Notes: generated by a model from the letters alone, not told the origin. Positions 54,511-63,407 are shown, numbered from the stretch's first letter. The stretch: DNA of 64,000 nt from VYFG01 sp965213885 (GCA_965213885.1 OZ243919.1:1860001-1924000), one strand, 5' to 3'. Numbers and translations are program-made.

Positions 54511-55491
54511 TCAGTTGGTCGCACCGAGCACCGATACGGTCCAGGGCTTCCAGACATCCTCGTTGTCCGCCAGCCACTTGGCGGCCGCATCTTCGTGCGT
54601 CATGCCGTCGACATCCACCAGCGCGGCCATGGCACCGATCTGCGGCGTAGTGAACGACAGCTTGGTGAACGCAGTGTAGGCTTGGGGGTGCGATCGCGGA
54701 AAACGATAGTTGGCGCCCTTCTTCAGCCAGCCCGTCGGGGATCCACAACCGGTCGTTGCCAGATCACCCCCGTCGGCGATCCTGCAGCCGTCGAAATAAG
54801 GCGGGAACTCGATGAACGTGAAACCCTTCGCATCGGTGAAGTTGGGCGTCCAGTTGAAGATGATGGTTCCGCGACCCTCCTTCTCCGCCGCCTTGAGTTC
54901 CGCCCACAGCGCATCGGCGGCTCCGGCGAACTTCACCACCCACTTGTCGTCCAGACCGAGTCCCTTGAGGCGATTCGGCATGACGTCACCGTGCCAGCTT
55001 TGCGGACCCTCCAGCCAACGGCCCTTGCCGCCGGAATCGGGGGTGGAGAAATTTTCATGGCAGTCCTTCAGGGCCTCCCAGTTCGGCAGGCCGGGGCAAA
55101 GACCCTTTTCGATGACCCAGTTGGGTACTCCCATCTCCTCCAGGGTCTCCGCCGCGTGGGTGCCGGCGTCGATGAGGCCTCCCTGCTCCATGGCATTGTA
55201 GTAGGTGTTCTGCATGGTGGATTGCCAGACCTCATGCACAATAGTGATGTCGCCGGTGCGGACCGCCTCGAAGCTCGCCTGGTTGTCCACGGGGACATAT
55301 TCCACTGTGTTGCCCATACTTTCGAACATGCCGCCGATGACGTGCGCCATCACGATCTGGCTGGACCAGTTCTTGATCGGGATCTTGATCGGTTCGTTGC
55401 TGTCCGCCGTTGCTGTACCCGTGGTGAGACCAAGGAACAGGGCCGAAAACAGCACTGTGAGTAATTGTTTCGAATGATTCATATCAGTCAT
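54511..55491 (-). CDS. Glycine betaine/quaternary amine ABC transporter substrate-binding protein (second system)
   Basis: A 326-residue periplasmic binding protein. The signal peptide ends TATA (about residue 29); IPIKNWSSQIVMAHVIG, TIVHEVWQSTMQN and TIIFNWTPNFTD carry Trp residues placed like the aromatic cage of betaine-binding proteins. The start could be ATG 55491 or 55482, which differ by three residues. It is the first gene of the second importer. It lacks the WDNNV and FWAPHW contexts of the first system, so its ligand is probably different, although both are of the quaternary-amine class. Confidence 0.87.
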   Translation of the reverse strand: MTDMNHSKQLLTVLFSALFLGLTTGTATADSNEPIKIPIKNWSSQIVMAHVIGGMFESMGNTVEYVPVDNQASFEAVRTGDITIVHEVWQSTMQNTYYNAMEQGGLIDAGTHAAETLEEMGVPNWVIEKGLCPGLPNWEALKDCHENFSTPDSGGKGRWLEGPQSWHGDVMPNRLKGLGLDDKWVVKFAGAADALWAELKAAEKEGRGTIIFNWTPNFTDAKGFTFIEFPPYFDGCRIADGGDLATTGCGSPTGWLKKGANYRFPRSHPQAYTAFTKLSFTTPQIGAMAALVDVDGMTHEDAAAKWLADNEDVWKPWTVSVLGATN

Positions 55492-55645
55492 TATGGCTTG
55501 GGGGTATTTCGGGTCAGAAAGAATACCGTTATCTCTACCCCGATAGTAGTACCATTTCTGCACCATCGCACCATACGGAAGTAAGATGCCGGTTTCAGGG
55601 AGGGCACCCGATTCCCCCTACGTGTTCCTATGGAATTCCGTGGAT

Positions 55646-56731
55646 TCACGGATTCCGCTGCGCCCGCCGCACCGCGGACGCGATCAGGGGAAGGCCTGCA
55701 AACACCATCAGGAGCCGTACGGTGTGGTGGAAGGTCACCATGGCCACGTCAAACCCGAACAACAGCGCGAGCAGTGTCACCTCATAGAATCCCCCGGGGA
55801 TGAACGCAAGCAGGATGTTCAGGTAGGGCATGCCAAGCCACAGTGCCAGCCCCAGCGCCAGGGTGGCGTAGACCCCGACCACCAGGATCGAATTCAGGAG
55901 CGCATCTACCAGGTAGACCAGCAGTTCCCGGGCCCGTATCCGGCAAAGGCGCGCCCCGACGGCCCCGCCGATCGTGAATTGCGCGAGGACCACGAATTCA
56001 TAGATTCTCGGAATGGACAGGACGCCGGTGACGTGTAGCCCCGCGCTCAGGATGAGTGGTCCGAGCAGGTGCGGCATCGGCAGGCGCACCACCCTGCCGA
56101 GCACGTATCCCGCCAGGGCGATGGCGATGAACTCCGCCATGGCCGCGGGCGGCAGGGACCCAAGACCCGGGAAGCCGGAAAGCACCCGGTTGGAGGCTTC
56201 TACCGCGGCCTGTCCCTGGACCAGGGTCAGAAGAACCGGCGTGGCACAGAAAACCACCGCCACCCGAACCAGGTGGCACAGCGCCACCACGTAGTCCCTG
56301 TCTACCAGGTCCCTGCTGACGGCGATGGTCTCCGCCTGTCCGCCGGGCAGGCAGCACAAGAGGGCCAGGGTCGGTGGATACCGGCGCAGGCCGGCAAGAT
56401 ACGCGTATCCCGCCGCCGTGGCCAGCACGGTGGCCGCCATCATGCCGATCACGGACACCGACCACTGACCGAACTTGTCAATCACGCCGGGATCGAACAT
56501 GGCGCCCACCAGCACGCCAAGGCCCAGGGAGACCGACACGTGCAGCCAGCGCGGTATGTCGAGAACTTTCCTTGCCGGCCTGAACAGTCCCCCGAGCAGC
56601 CAGACCCCGAACAGGCTGCCAAGAAGATAGGGCGCCGGGGCGCCCGCGGCCTTCAGCAAGGTCCCGGCTGCAAGGGCGGTGGCGAAGGTAAGGGAGATGT
56701 TGCGCAGGTCGCGCAGGAGCACGGATGACAA
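55646..56731 (-). CDS. AbrB-family membrane protein (COG3180)
   Basis: A 361-residue membrane protein with about 10-12 helices in two repeated halves. Each has a motif of the form LLGSLFGVWLLGG (first) and LLGPLILSAGLHVTG (second), and LLCCLPGGQAETIAVSR and LAFIPGGFYEVTLLA mark the repeated glycine/acidic sites. This is the AbrB/YshB-like transporter family, sometimes mis-annotated as ammonia monooxygenase. Function is not known; the paired PGG..E sites suggest a transport or regulatory role. Confidence 0.85.
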   Translation of the reverse strand: MSSVLLRDLRNISLTFATALAAGTLLKAAGAPAPYLLGSLFGVWLLGGLFRPARKVLDIPRWLHVSVSLGLGVLVGAMFDPGVIDKFGQWSVSVIGMMAATVLATAAGYAYLAGLRRYPPTLALLCCLPGGQAETIAVSRDLVDRDYVVALCHLVRVAVVFCATPVLLTLVQGQAAVEASNRVLSGFPGLGSLPPAAMAEFIAIALAGYVLGRVVRLPMPHLLGPLILSAGLHVTGVLSIPRIYEFVVLAQFTIGGAVGARLCRIRARELLVYLVDALLNSILVVGVYATLALGLALWLGMPYLNILLAFIPGGFYEVTLLALLFGFDVAMVTFHHTVRLLMVFAGLPLIASAVRRAQRNP

Positions 56732-56806
56732 CGGGGGTCGAACGGCTGGGAAAGCTCGATTATAGGGTGCTTTTGAAGCCCGGCGGGTTGCCCGCCCGAA
56801 CCCTGC

Positions 56807-57844
56807 TCACAGCATGGCCGAATACCGGGACCCCGGGCTGAGCCTGAGCCAGTCGTAGCGATCGCCCGAGTCCACGGTGATCTCATTCACCGTCCCTCCG
56901 CGCATCACGGAAACCCGCACGGCAACGCCGGCAGGACCGGTGGCCCAGACCTGACGCAGAAAATCCGCTATTCCGGAGACCGGGTTCCCGTTCACCGCGA
57001 CGATGATGTCGTTTCGACGGATTCCCACCGATTCGGCCGGACCGTCTGCGGCCACGCGCAACACAAACAGGTGCCCGCGATCCATCTCGACATGGATGCC
57101 GAGCCAGGGTCGCGGCACTCCACGGGCACGGCCGATTTCCAGCAGATCGTCGAGAATGGGCTTGAGCGCATTGATGGGGACAAACATGTTACCCGGCACG
57201 GGCCGGTCCCCGGCGAGGGCGTCGTGCACGATCAGCGACCCCACACCGACGAGCTTGCCGTCGGTATTGATGAGTGCCGCGCCGCCGAATCCCCGGAACG
57301 GAGGTGCGGTAAAGATGGCCTGTTCCAGCAGGTATTCCCAGTAGCCGGGAAATTCCCGCACATCCACCACTTCCGCCGGCTGCAGGAAGTCCGGACCGAT
57401 CTGCGCGACGATGAGGGCCGCGTCACCGGGTGTGAGCAAGGAGGAGTCCCCCAGAGACATCCCCTTGATTCCGAGCGGCTGCCTCGCCCGCACGAGGCCG
57501 AAGCCGCTGTCGTAGTCATAGGCGACCAATTCCGCGGGAACGTATTCGTTGCTGCCGTCGGTGATCTCGATGTCGGATGCCTCCATGATCAGGTACCCGA
57601 TGGTCAGAACGAGACCCTCGTCGTCGATGACGATCCCGTTGCCCTGCCGCTTGGTACCCAGGCTGCGGGCGGTTCTTGCGGATTCGGGCACTACGGCACG
57701 GAGTCCTACAACAGCCTTGAGGGTGGCCTCGACCAGGTTGTCCCGTTCCTGGGATGCGCAGGGAGGCACGGCCACGATCAGCAGCACGGCCAGAAAATGC
57801 CGCGCGGTGCCCGCGAATCCGGATGGGACGGGCGTTCTGTCCAT
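56807..57844 (-). CDS. Trypsin-fold PDZ protein lacking catalytic residues (DegP/HtrA-like)
   Basis: A 345-residue HtrA-like protein: signal peptide (HFLAVLLIVAVPPCAS), protease-like domain about 40-230, PDZ domain about 245-335 (GIRRNDIIVAVNGNPV). The catalytic positions are lost. Where HtrA has LTNxHVV the sequence is LTIGYLI (no His); the DIAL position is GFGL (no Asp); the GNSGGPL site is GFGGAALI (no Ser). It should therefore bind rather than cut unfolded or specific proteins. The ATG at 57844 follows a GGAGG ribosome site. Whether the surrounding loop structure remains protease-like needs a model. Confidence 0.8.
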   Translation of the reverse strand: MDRTPVPSGFAGTARHFLAVLLIVAVPPCASQERDNLVEATLKAVVGLRAVVPESARTARSLGTKRQGNGIVIDDEGLVLTIGYLIMEASDIEITDGSNEYVPAELVAYDYDSGFGLVRARQPLGIKGMSLGDSSLLTPGDAALIVAQIGPDFLQPAEVVDVREFPGYWEYLLEQAIFTAPPFRGFGGAALINTDGKLVGVGSLIVHDALAGDRPVPGNMFVPINALKPILDDLLEIGRARGVPRPWLGIHVEMDRGHLFVLRVAADGPAESVGIRRNDIIVAVNGNPVSGIADFLRQVWATGPAGVAVRVSVMRGGTVNEITVDSGDRYDWLRLSPGSRYSAML

Positions 57845-58319
57845 TTCAACCTCCAGCACCGGAAACCGGCGCGTCAAGATAGTCCCATGGAATTATAAGG
57901 GCATGACCCGTATATGGACGCCGTATATGGACGCCGGTGCCCAATCGTCCGGACCAGCATCATTTCCGGCGCCTCTACTATGGTGCCCGGCAACCTGTTC
58001 CGCACGGACTCGCATCCTCAGCATGGTTCTGTTCCGGGTTTGCTGCCGGGGATTTCCGGCGGGGCGGATCCATCAGGTCAGCCTGGAAGAGCGGATCGAT
58101 ACTGCATCGGGGCCGGAACCCGGATCGGCCGCGCCCTGTCCGGGAAACCCGCGACCGGCTCGAATCACTCCCGTGGCCGGATATGCCGCTGCTCACGGCT
58201 CTGAGGGCTGACGACATGCGTGGCATATCGTATTCCATCGGGCAGCTGACTCGAATGTCCTGGTGGCGACCCCGGGGATCCGGTTGCTACACTCCGTAGC
58301 TGGTTCCCGTCAAGATCAG
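57845..58319. other. Intergenic region with tandem 13-base repeat
   Basis: No credible gene. Two perfect tandem copies of CCGTATATGGACG occupy 57908-57933, just upstream of the PDZ protein gene. A related CCCGTATATGGGG occurs at 61538-61550. The rest must contain the promoters of the divergent neighbours. Confidence 0.4.
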
Positions 58320-59840
58320 ATGAACGTGCAACCCCTTTCCAGGCTCTACGGGCTGGTGGTCTTCCTGTCCGCCGCCGTCCTTCTCATCTTGGAGATCGTG
58401 GCCGGGCGCCTGCTGGCACCCTACATCGGCGTCTCGCTCTACACCTGGACCTCCATCATCGGCGTGATCCTGGCAGGGCTTTCCCTGGGCCACTGGATCG
58501 GTGGCAGGCTGGCGGACATCGGTGCGGGCCACGTGGCTGCCGGGGCAGTGCTGATCGTCGCCGCCCTGGCCACCCTGGCCGTGCTGCCGCTGCTCCTGCT
58601 GGTGGGCACGATCGTGCAGGACAGTGAAATCGGGCTGTTGAACGCCAGTTTCATCTATGTACTGACCCTGTTCTTCCTGCCCGCCGCCGCCATCGGCGTC
58701 ATCTCGCCACTGCTGACCACGCTGGCACTGAAACTGGAACAGAAACCCGGCAGCGTAGTCGGCCGGATGCACGCCCTGTCCGCCGTGGGCAGCATCCTCG
58801 GGACGTTTCTTTGCGGCTACTGGCTGGTCCAGTGGTTCGGCACACGGTCCATCATCTGGTCCTCGGCGGCGATCCTCTTCGCCATGGCACTGCCATTCCT
58901 GATCGGGCGGACCGGGGGCACCAGGACCATGATCGCGGGACTGGCCGCCGCCATGTTGCTGGTGCTGCTGACCTGGCTGGAGGACGGATTCGCCAGTCCC
59001 TGCGATGTGGAGAGCAGCTATTACTGCCTGCGGGTGGTGGACGAGCGGGACCCCTCGGGCGTACTGCAGGGGAAAAGCCTCATTATCGACCACATGGTGC
59101 ACAGCACCAACAGCCGGCACGACCCCGGGCTGCTGTGGGTGCCTTATGCCCATGCCATGGACACGCTGGTCCAGGCGTATTTTCCCGGCAGGCCGCCCGC
59201 GTCCTTTCTGTTCGGCGGCGGGGGTGCCTATACCCTGCCGCGGGCGGTGCTGCATCGGGACCCCGGGGCCACCGTCACGGTCAGTGAAATCGACCCGTCG
59301 GTCACCCGGCTTGCGGGCAGAGAACTCTATCTGGATCCGGACCCGATCACCATTCATCATGTCGACGTCAGGAACCTCCTCGGACGGGCGCAGGCAGGGT
59401 CCTTCGACGTCATTGTGACCGATGTCTTCCACGATATCGGCATCCCTTGGCACCTGACCACGAGGGAGTTCAGCGAACTGGTGGCGCGGACCCTGAAAGA
59501 TGACGGTCTGTACCTCATCAACGTGATCGACGTCTTTCCCCAGAACTCGCTGGTGCAGTCCATGCTGCAGACACTTCGCGGTTCGTTCCCCCACGTTGGC
59601 ATCTGGATCGAGTCTCCCCCCCGCGAGGAAGCCCGCTTGACCTTCGTGCTGTCGGCGTCCGGCCGTCCCGTGCCCGGCGATATCGTCGATTCGCGCTCGG
59701 GACCCCGGCGGCGCTGGTTCAACATTGCCGATTTCGTCGGCGAACAGGCCACGAGGAATGATGCCGAGGTGATCACCGACGACTATGCGCCGGTGGAGCG
59801 GCTGTTGAGGGAAATGCTGGTGACCCGGACTGGCAACTGA
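58320..59840 (+). CDS. Membrane protein with spermidine synthase-like methyltransferase-fold domain
   Basis: A 506-residue fusion. The first ~230 residues contain seven to eight hydrophobic helices (for example VVFLSAAVLLILEIVAGRLLAP and IIGVILAGLSLGHWIGG). The remainder has the spermidine synthase-like SAM fold: FLFGGGGAYTLPRAVL, VTVSEIDPSVTRLA, YDVI-type FDVIVTDVFHDIGIP and LTTREFSELVARTL. True spermidine synthases lack the membrane part, so this belongs to the fused family whose function is unknown. The ATG at 58320 has a weak ribosome site; an upstream frame adds 19 residues. Confidence 0.85.
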   Translation: MNVQPLSRLYGLVVFLSAAVLLILEIVAGRLLAPYIGVSLYTWTSIIGVILAGLSLGHWIGGRLADIGAGHVAAGAVLIVAALATLAVLPLLLLVGTIVQDSEIGLLNASFIYVLTLFFLPAAAIGVISPLLTTLALKLEQKPGSVVGRMHALSAVGSILGTFLCGYWLVQWFGTRSIIWSSAAILFAMALPFLIGRTGGTRTMIAGLAAAMLLVLLTWLEDGFASPCDVESSYYCLRVVDERDPSGVLQGKSLIIDHMVHSTNSRHDPGLLWVPYAHAMDTLVQAYFPGRPPASFLFGGGGAYTLPRAVLHRDPGATVTVSEIDPSVTRLAGRELYLDPDPITIHHVDVRNLLGRAQAGSFDVIVTDVFHDIGIPWHLTTREFSELVARTLKDDGLYLINVIDVFPQNSLVQSMLQTLRGSFPHVGIWIESPPREEARLTFVLSASGRPVPGDIVDSRSGPRRRWFNIADFVGEQATRNDAEVITDDYAPVERLLREMLVTRTGN

Positions 59841-59861
59841 GCAGTCGGGCCCTGCCGGCGC

Positions 59862-60077
59862 CTAACCCAGGGGACAGTCCCCCGGATTGGCGTGCGAATA
59901 GAAGATCTTCTGGTTGTGAAGCTTTCCCAGCAGACGGCGGATGCGATGGACGATATCCATCTCCGCTTTCTGTTCAACCCCGGGAGTCAGACGCATGGTT
60001 ACCTGGCTTTCCAGCGCCTGCTCGATCAGATCAAGTTCGCCGGGATTGAGAGTGAATTTGTCGTTGTATCTGCCCAT
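59862..60077 (-). CDS. Small conserved hypothetical protein (GRYNDKF type)
   Basis: A 71-residue protein starting MGRYNDKFTLNPGELDLIEQAL and continuing with RRLLGKLHNQKIFYS. I recognise this pattern (GRYxDKF, DLIExAL, LLGxLHNQKxF) from small uncharacterised proteins widespread in gammaproteobacteria. It is soluble and probably all-helical. Function unknown. It is convergent with the spermidine synthase-like gene and diverges from cbiX. Confidence 0.6.
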   Translation of the reverse strand: MGRYNDKFTLNPGELDLIEQALESQVTMRLTPGVEQKAEMDIVHRIRRLLGKLHNQKIFYSHANPGDCPLG

Positions 60078-60177
60078 CGGTCAGTGTAAAAGTCTGCTGT
60101 TGGTGCAAGACAGTTTCGCAGAATCTTCACGCGAACCACAATTAGAATCCCTGTTCTCTAAACAAGATTTTTCTTAT

Positions 60178-60573
60178 ATGGCATCCCGGACAATGGCGGA
60201 AACCAGAAATGCCCTGCTCCTCGCGGCCCATGGCAGCCGGCTTGAATCCTCGAACGAGGAAGTCAGAGCGCTGACCCGCGCGCTGGCGGAAGCCGCCGTG
60301 GAATTCGACCTGGTTGACTGCGCATTCCTCGAGCTTGCCGTGCCGGACATCGTCACCGGCGCAGAGACCCTGATCCGGCGCGGCGCAACCGATCTCACGG
60401 TCATGCCGTACTTCCTGGTTGCCGGGAGGCACGTGGTGGCGGATGTCCCAGGGGAAGTCGAACGGATCCGCCGGCAACATCCCGGCGTCACAGTCCGCAT
60501 CACCGATCACCTCGGTATTTCAGATACCATGATCCAAGCGATCCTGGAGCGGATCTCTGGTAAGACTTCATAA
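60178..60573 (+). CDS. cbiX: Sirohydrochlorin chelatase-like protein, half-size CbiX
   Basis: A 131-residue protein of the CbiX short form, which inserts Co2+ or Fe2+ into sirohydrochlorin as a homodimer. The N-terminal metal His is in LLLAAHGSRLESSN and the second in PYFLVAGRHVVADVPG. Full-length CbiX and SirB proteins have two such halves. ATGs at 60178 and 60193 are both possible; I give the longer. It may serve siroheme or cobalamin synthesis; no other genes of either pathway are near. Confidence 0.85.
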   Translation: MASRTMAETRNALLLAAHGSRLESSNEEVRALTRALAEAAVEFDLVDCAFLELAVPDIVTGAETLIRRGATDLTVMPYFLVAGRHVVADVPGEVERIRRQHPGVTVRITDHLGISDTMIQAILERISGKTS

Positions 60574-60760
60574 TAACCTGTTGAAACAAAAATAGAAAAT
60601 AATATTAGATATATCTTATATACCCAATCCTTGATACCGGGCATACTTCTTCTATCCACAAAAACTCCTTGCATTTATCCGCACAGGATATTTCTCCCCG
60701 GGGCGGTTTCTCACACAATGGGCGCTCAATTTTCAGTATCAGCCCAAGAGGTCCCAAGTG

Positions 60761-61375
60761 ATGAAGCCCCTTCTCAAAACCATATCGGCGACTGCCCTCG
60801 GCATGTCTCTTTGCCTTGGTCCAGTCCAGGCCAACCAGGTCCAGGGCGACAACGTCCTTGACTTGGCCAATCCCATGTCCTGGTTCAATATGGCCGGAGC
60901 CACCGGCCAGGCCGGAAGCACCCAAGGCAGCGGTTTCGTTTTCCATCCGCTGAAGCCCCAGAGCTGGTCTGCCGCCGTCTCTCCCAAGGAGCACAACACG
61001 TTCCACATGGCGATGACCAACCCGGCAACCTATACCTACTACATGCAGCCCGGCTTCTACATGGAGTTCATGAACCCGGCCAACTACTTCGCCTGGATGA
61101 ATCCCGCTTCCTACCAAGCGTTCATGGATCCGGCCACCTTCAACTACTGGATGACGCCGAATGCCCACATGCATATGTTCGATCCCGCCATGTACGCCGG
61201 CATGCTTGACATGAACAGCTACTTCACGTGGATGAATCCGGCGACCTACATGGCCTGGATGGACCCCAACACCTATACGAAGTTTCTGGATCCCGCCAAC
61301 TACATGGCCGCGTTCGTACCCGATGGGCAGGCTGCTGGCACCGAGGCCGACAGCGGGGCTTCCACCCAGAATTAA
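60761..61375 (+). CDS. Secreted MNPxxY tandem-repeat protein
   Basis: A 204-residue protein with a signal peptide ending VQA (about residue 25). From about residue 80 the chain is a degenerate repeat of about 9 to 10 residues: NPATYTYYMQ, PGFYMEFMN, PANYFAWMN, PASYQAFMD, PATFNYWMT, then PNAHMHMFD, PAMYAGMLD, and later PATYMAWMD, PNTYTKFLD, PANYMAAFV. Met, aromatic residues and NP/DP recur in phase. The ATG at 61760s is excluded; start at 60761 has AAGAGG nine bases upstream. A strong terminator follows. I know of similar uncharacterised proteins in sulfur-oxidising gammaproteobacteria; no function is established. Confidence 0.75.
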   Translation: MKPLLKTISATALGMSLCLGPVQANQVQGDNVLDLANPMSWFNMAGATGQAGSTQGSGFVFHPLKPQSWSAAVSPKEHNTFHMAMTNPATYTYYMQPGFYMEFMNPANYFAWMNPASYQAFMDPATFNYWMTPNAHMHMFDPAMYAGMLDMNSYFTWMNPATYMAWMDPNTYTKFLDPANYMAAFVPDGQAAGTEADSGASTQN

Positions 61376-61438
61376 ACCATTTTCCTCTAGAAGGCCGTCA
61401 ATTCTGGCAGCCTTCAATTCCTCTCCTACGTGGTGTTC

Positions 61439-61465
61439 AGTGCCGGGTCTCCCGGCACTTTTTTT
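61439..61465 (+). terminator. Intrinsic terminator after the repeat-protein gene
   Basis: AGTGCCGGG pairs with CCCGGCACT around a 2-base loop and is followed by seven Ts. It lies about 65 bases after the stop. Confidence 0.85.
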
Positions 61466-61578
61466 GGTTCCATACCCGGATATTGCGGACGCCCGGTCAG
61501 TTCTCTCGTCGAAAAATCGCCTCCAAGTAATGGTATGGCCCGTATATGGGGAATCAGGAGCCGATAGAGGACCGCTTT

Positions 61579-61630
61579 TTCGAATAGTCACTGATCGTGC
61601 GTGCTCATGCACGATCAGTGACTATTCGAA
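61579..61630. promoter_or_regulatory. Perfect 22-bp inverted repeat upstream of hipBA
   Basis: The left arm TTCGAATAGTCACTGATCGT plus GC and its exact reverse complement flank 8 bases. Each arm holds an AATAGTCA element. No T-run follows. A regulatory or operator role for the following module is more likely than termination. Confidence 0.55.
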
Positions 61631-61665
61631 ATGTTCACGATTCCGGGGATTAACGTACACGTCCG

Positions 61666-61692
61666 GAATAGTGAGCGTCACGATCACTATTC
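61666..61692. promoter_or_regulatory. Second inverted repeat upstream of hipBA
   Basis: GAATAGTGA and TCACTATTC are separated by 9 bases. A further single AATAGTGA lies at 61750-61757, 19 bases before the hipB ATG. With the larger palindrome this gives five AATAGTSA elements in 175 bases. Confidence 0.55.
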
Positions 61693-61776
61693 TGTTGGGG
61701 TTACTGGAGATATATTGATGTAAAATCTATTATTATATACACTAATAAAAATAGTGACCATATATATGGACGTTAA

Positions 61777-62121
61777 ATGAGAAAAACCCGATTAGACTTG
61801 ATGGTGCCGATTCCGGTGAGGCGGGCGGTGCGTAAGCTTGGGCAGGATATCCGTGATGCCCGGCTCAGGCGACGTATTCCAACGGCAGTCATGGCCGAAC
61901 GGGCCTCTATCAGCCGAACAACCCTGAACAAGATAGAAAAGGGTGACCCCGGCGTTTCGCTGGGTAACTACGCCAATGTGCTCTTTGTGTTGGGCATGGC
62001 GGAGCGGTTGGGTGACCTGGCGGACGTCAAGACGGATACGGTGGGGCTTGGGCTTGAAGAGGAGCGTTTGCCGCAACGCATCCGCAAGTCGCCTCGGTCT
62101 GGGCAGAAGAGTAAAGCGTGA
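61777..62121 (+). CDS. hipB: HipB-like XRE-family antitoxin/repressor
   Basis: A 114-residue DNA-binding protein. The helix-turn-helix is in AVMAERASISRTTLNKIEKGDPGVSLGNYANVLFVLG, close to HipB and other XRE proteins that regulate and neutralise HipA. It overlaps hipA as TGATG. The upstream region is crowded with AATAGTSA palindromes that could be its operators. The C-terminal basic tail (RKSPRSGQKSKA) is usual for the family. Confidence 0.85.
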   Translation: MRKTRLDLMVPIPVRRAVRKLGQDIRDARLRRRIPTAVMAERASISRTTLNKIEKGDPGVSLGNYANVLFVLGMAERLGDLADVKTDTVGLGLEEERLPQRIRKSPRSGQKSKA

Positions 62122-63407
62122 TGGAAACAGAAGTGTACGTCTATGTGGATATTGCTGGTACGCCGCATCTGGCAGGGCGACTTTGGGCGCGCGTGCGTAA
62201 AATCAGGGAAAGTGCCACGTTCGAATATGATCCAGGCTGGCTTGAGAATGTCGATCGTTTCTCCCTGGAACCGGCTCTGACGCTGGGTCCGGGTCCCTTT
62301 CATACATCTTCAGATAAACCCCTTTTCGGTACCATCGGCGACTCCGCGCCCGACCGCTGGGGGCGAGTGCTGATGCGCCGGGCTGAACGGCGACGGGCAG
62401 AGCGCGCAGGCGAGACGCCGCGTACCTTGATGGAAATCGACTATTTGCTCATGGTCGATGATGAAGCCCGACAAGGCGCCCTTCGTTTTGCCAGGGTTGA
62501 GGGGGGTCCGATTCTTGCCGAACATGAAACGGCTCGTATACCGCCATTGATCGATCTGCCTCAATTGCTGTCGGCGGCGGAGCATGTTGTGGGTGACACG
62601 GATAGCGACGAGGATCTGCACCTGCTGTTGGCCCCCGGCTCATCATTGGGTGGTGCGCGCCCCAAGGCGTCTGTTCGCGACCGGGACAGGCATCTCGCCA
62701 TCGCCAAGTTTCCGCACAAGGACGACGAGATCAATACGGTTCTGTGGGAGGCGATTGCGCTTCGACTTGCGGCAAAGGCGGGTATCCCCGTGCCCGACTG
62801 GCGAATTGAACATGTACTGAACAAGCCGGTGCTGTTGCTGCGTCGGTTCGACCGAGAACAAGGGCAGCGCATTCCGTTTCTTTCGGCCATGAGTATGCTC
62901 GGGGCCAGCGACAACGAGTCGCGCAGTTACCTGGAATTTGTCGATGCGCTTCGTCGCTATGGCGCCAGCCCGAAACAGGATATGCATAAGCTGTGGCGAC
63001 GTATCGTCTTCAATATTCTGATTTCCAACACGGATGACCACTTGCGTAATCACGCCTTCCTCTATACCGGCCCGGACGGTTGGCGGTTGGCCCCGGCCTA
63101 TGACCTCAATCCGGTACCCACGGACATCAAACCACGCGTGCTGACCACGGCCATCGATCTCGATGATGGTTCGGCCTCTCTGGATCTGGCGATGAGTGTG
63201 GTGGGTTATTTCGAGTTGGATGAAGGTAAGGCTCGCGTGATCGCCGCCGAGGTTGGGAAGGCCGTGACAACCTGGCGCGAAGAGGCCGTGCGACTGGGTT
63301 TGACGCAAACCGAGATCGATCGCATGGCCTCAGCCTTTGAACATGAGGACTTGAAGGCGGCGCTTGTATTAGATTACCCCCAAGTTTTTAATGAAACGAA
63401 CCACTAG
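62121..63407 (+). CDS. hipA: HipA-like serine/threonine kinase toxin
   Basis: A 428-residue HipA-family kinase. An N-terminal HipA domain is followed by the kinase: GSSLGGARPKASV (P-loop-like), ILISNTDDHLRNHAFL (catalytic Asp and Asn), and LAPAYDLNPVPTD (DxD metal region). E. coli HipA phosphorylates glutamyl-tRNA synthetase and causes persistence; targets differ among homologues. Overlap with hipB by TGATG gives coupled translation and a toxin-antitoxin layout. All catalytic residues I can see are kept, so it should be active. Confidence 0.9.
   Translation: METEVYVYVDIAGTPHLAGRLWARVRKIRESATFEYDPGWLENVDRFSLEPALTLGPGPFHTSSDKPLFGTIGDSAPDRWGRVLMRRAERRRAERAGETPRTLMEIDYLLMVDDEARQGALRFARVEGGPILAEHETARIPPLIDLPQLLSAAEHVVGDTDSDEDLHLLLAPGSSLGGARPKASVRDRDRHLAIAKFPHKDDEINTVLWEAIALRLAAKAGIPVPDWRIEHVLNKPVLLLRRFDREQGQRIPFLSAMSMLGASDNESRSYLEFVDALRRYGASPKQDMHKLWRRIVFNILISNTDDHLRNHAFLYTGPDGWRLAPAYDLNPVPTDIKPRVLTTAIDLDDGSASLDLAMSVVGYFELDEGKARVIAAEVGKAVTTWREEAVRLGLTQTEIDRMASAFEHEDLKAALVLDYPQVFNETNH

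Noticed and set aside
58287..59594. 435-residue minus-strand frame opposite the spermidine synthase-like gene
   Set aside because: Antisense shadow; no recognisable domain.
61579..61630. CRISPR or insertion-sequence terminal repeat
   Set aside because: A single palindrome with no spaced array, and no transposase frame beside it; its elements recur toward hipB, favouring an operator reading.
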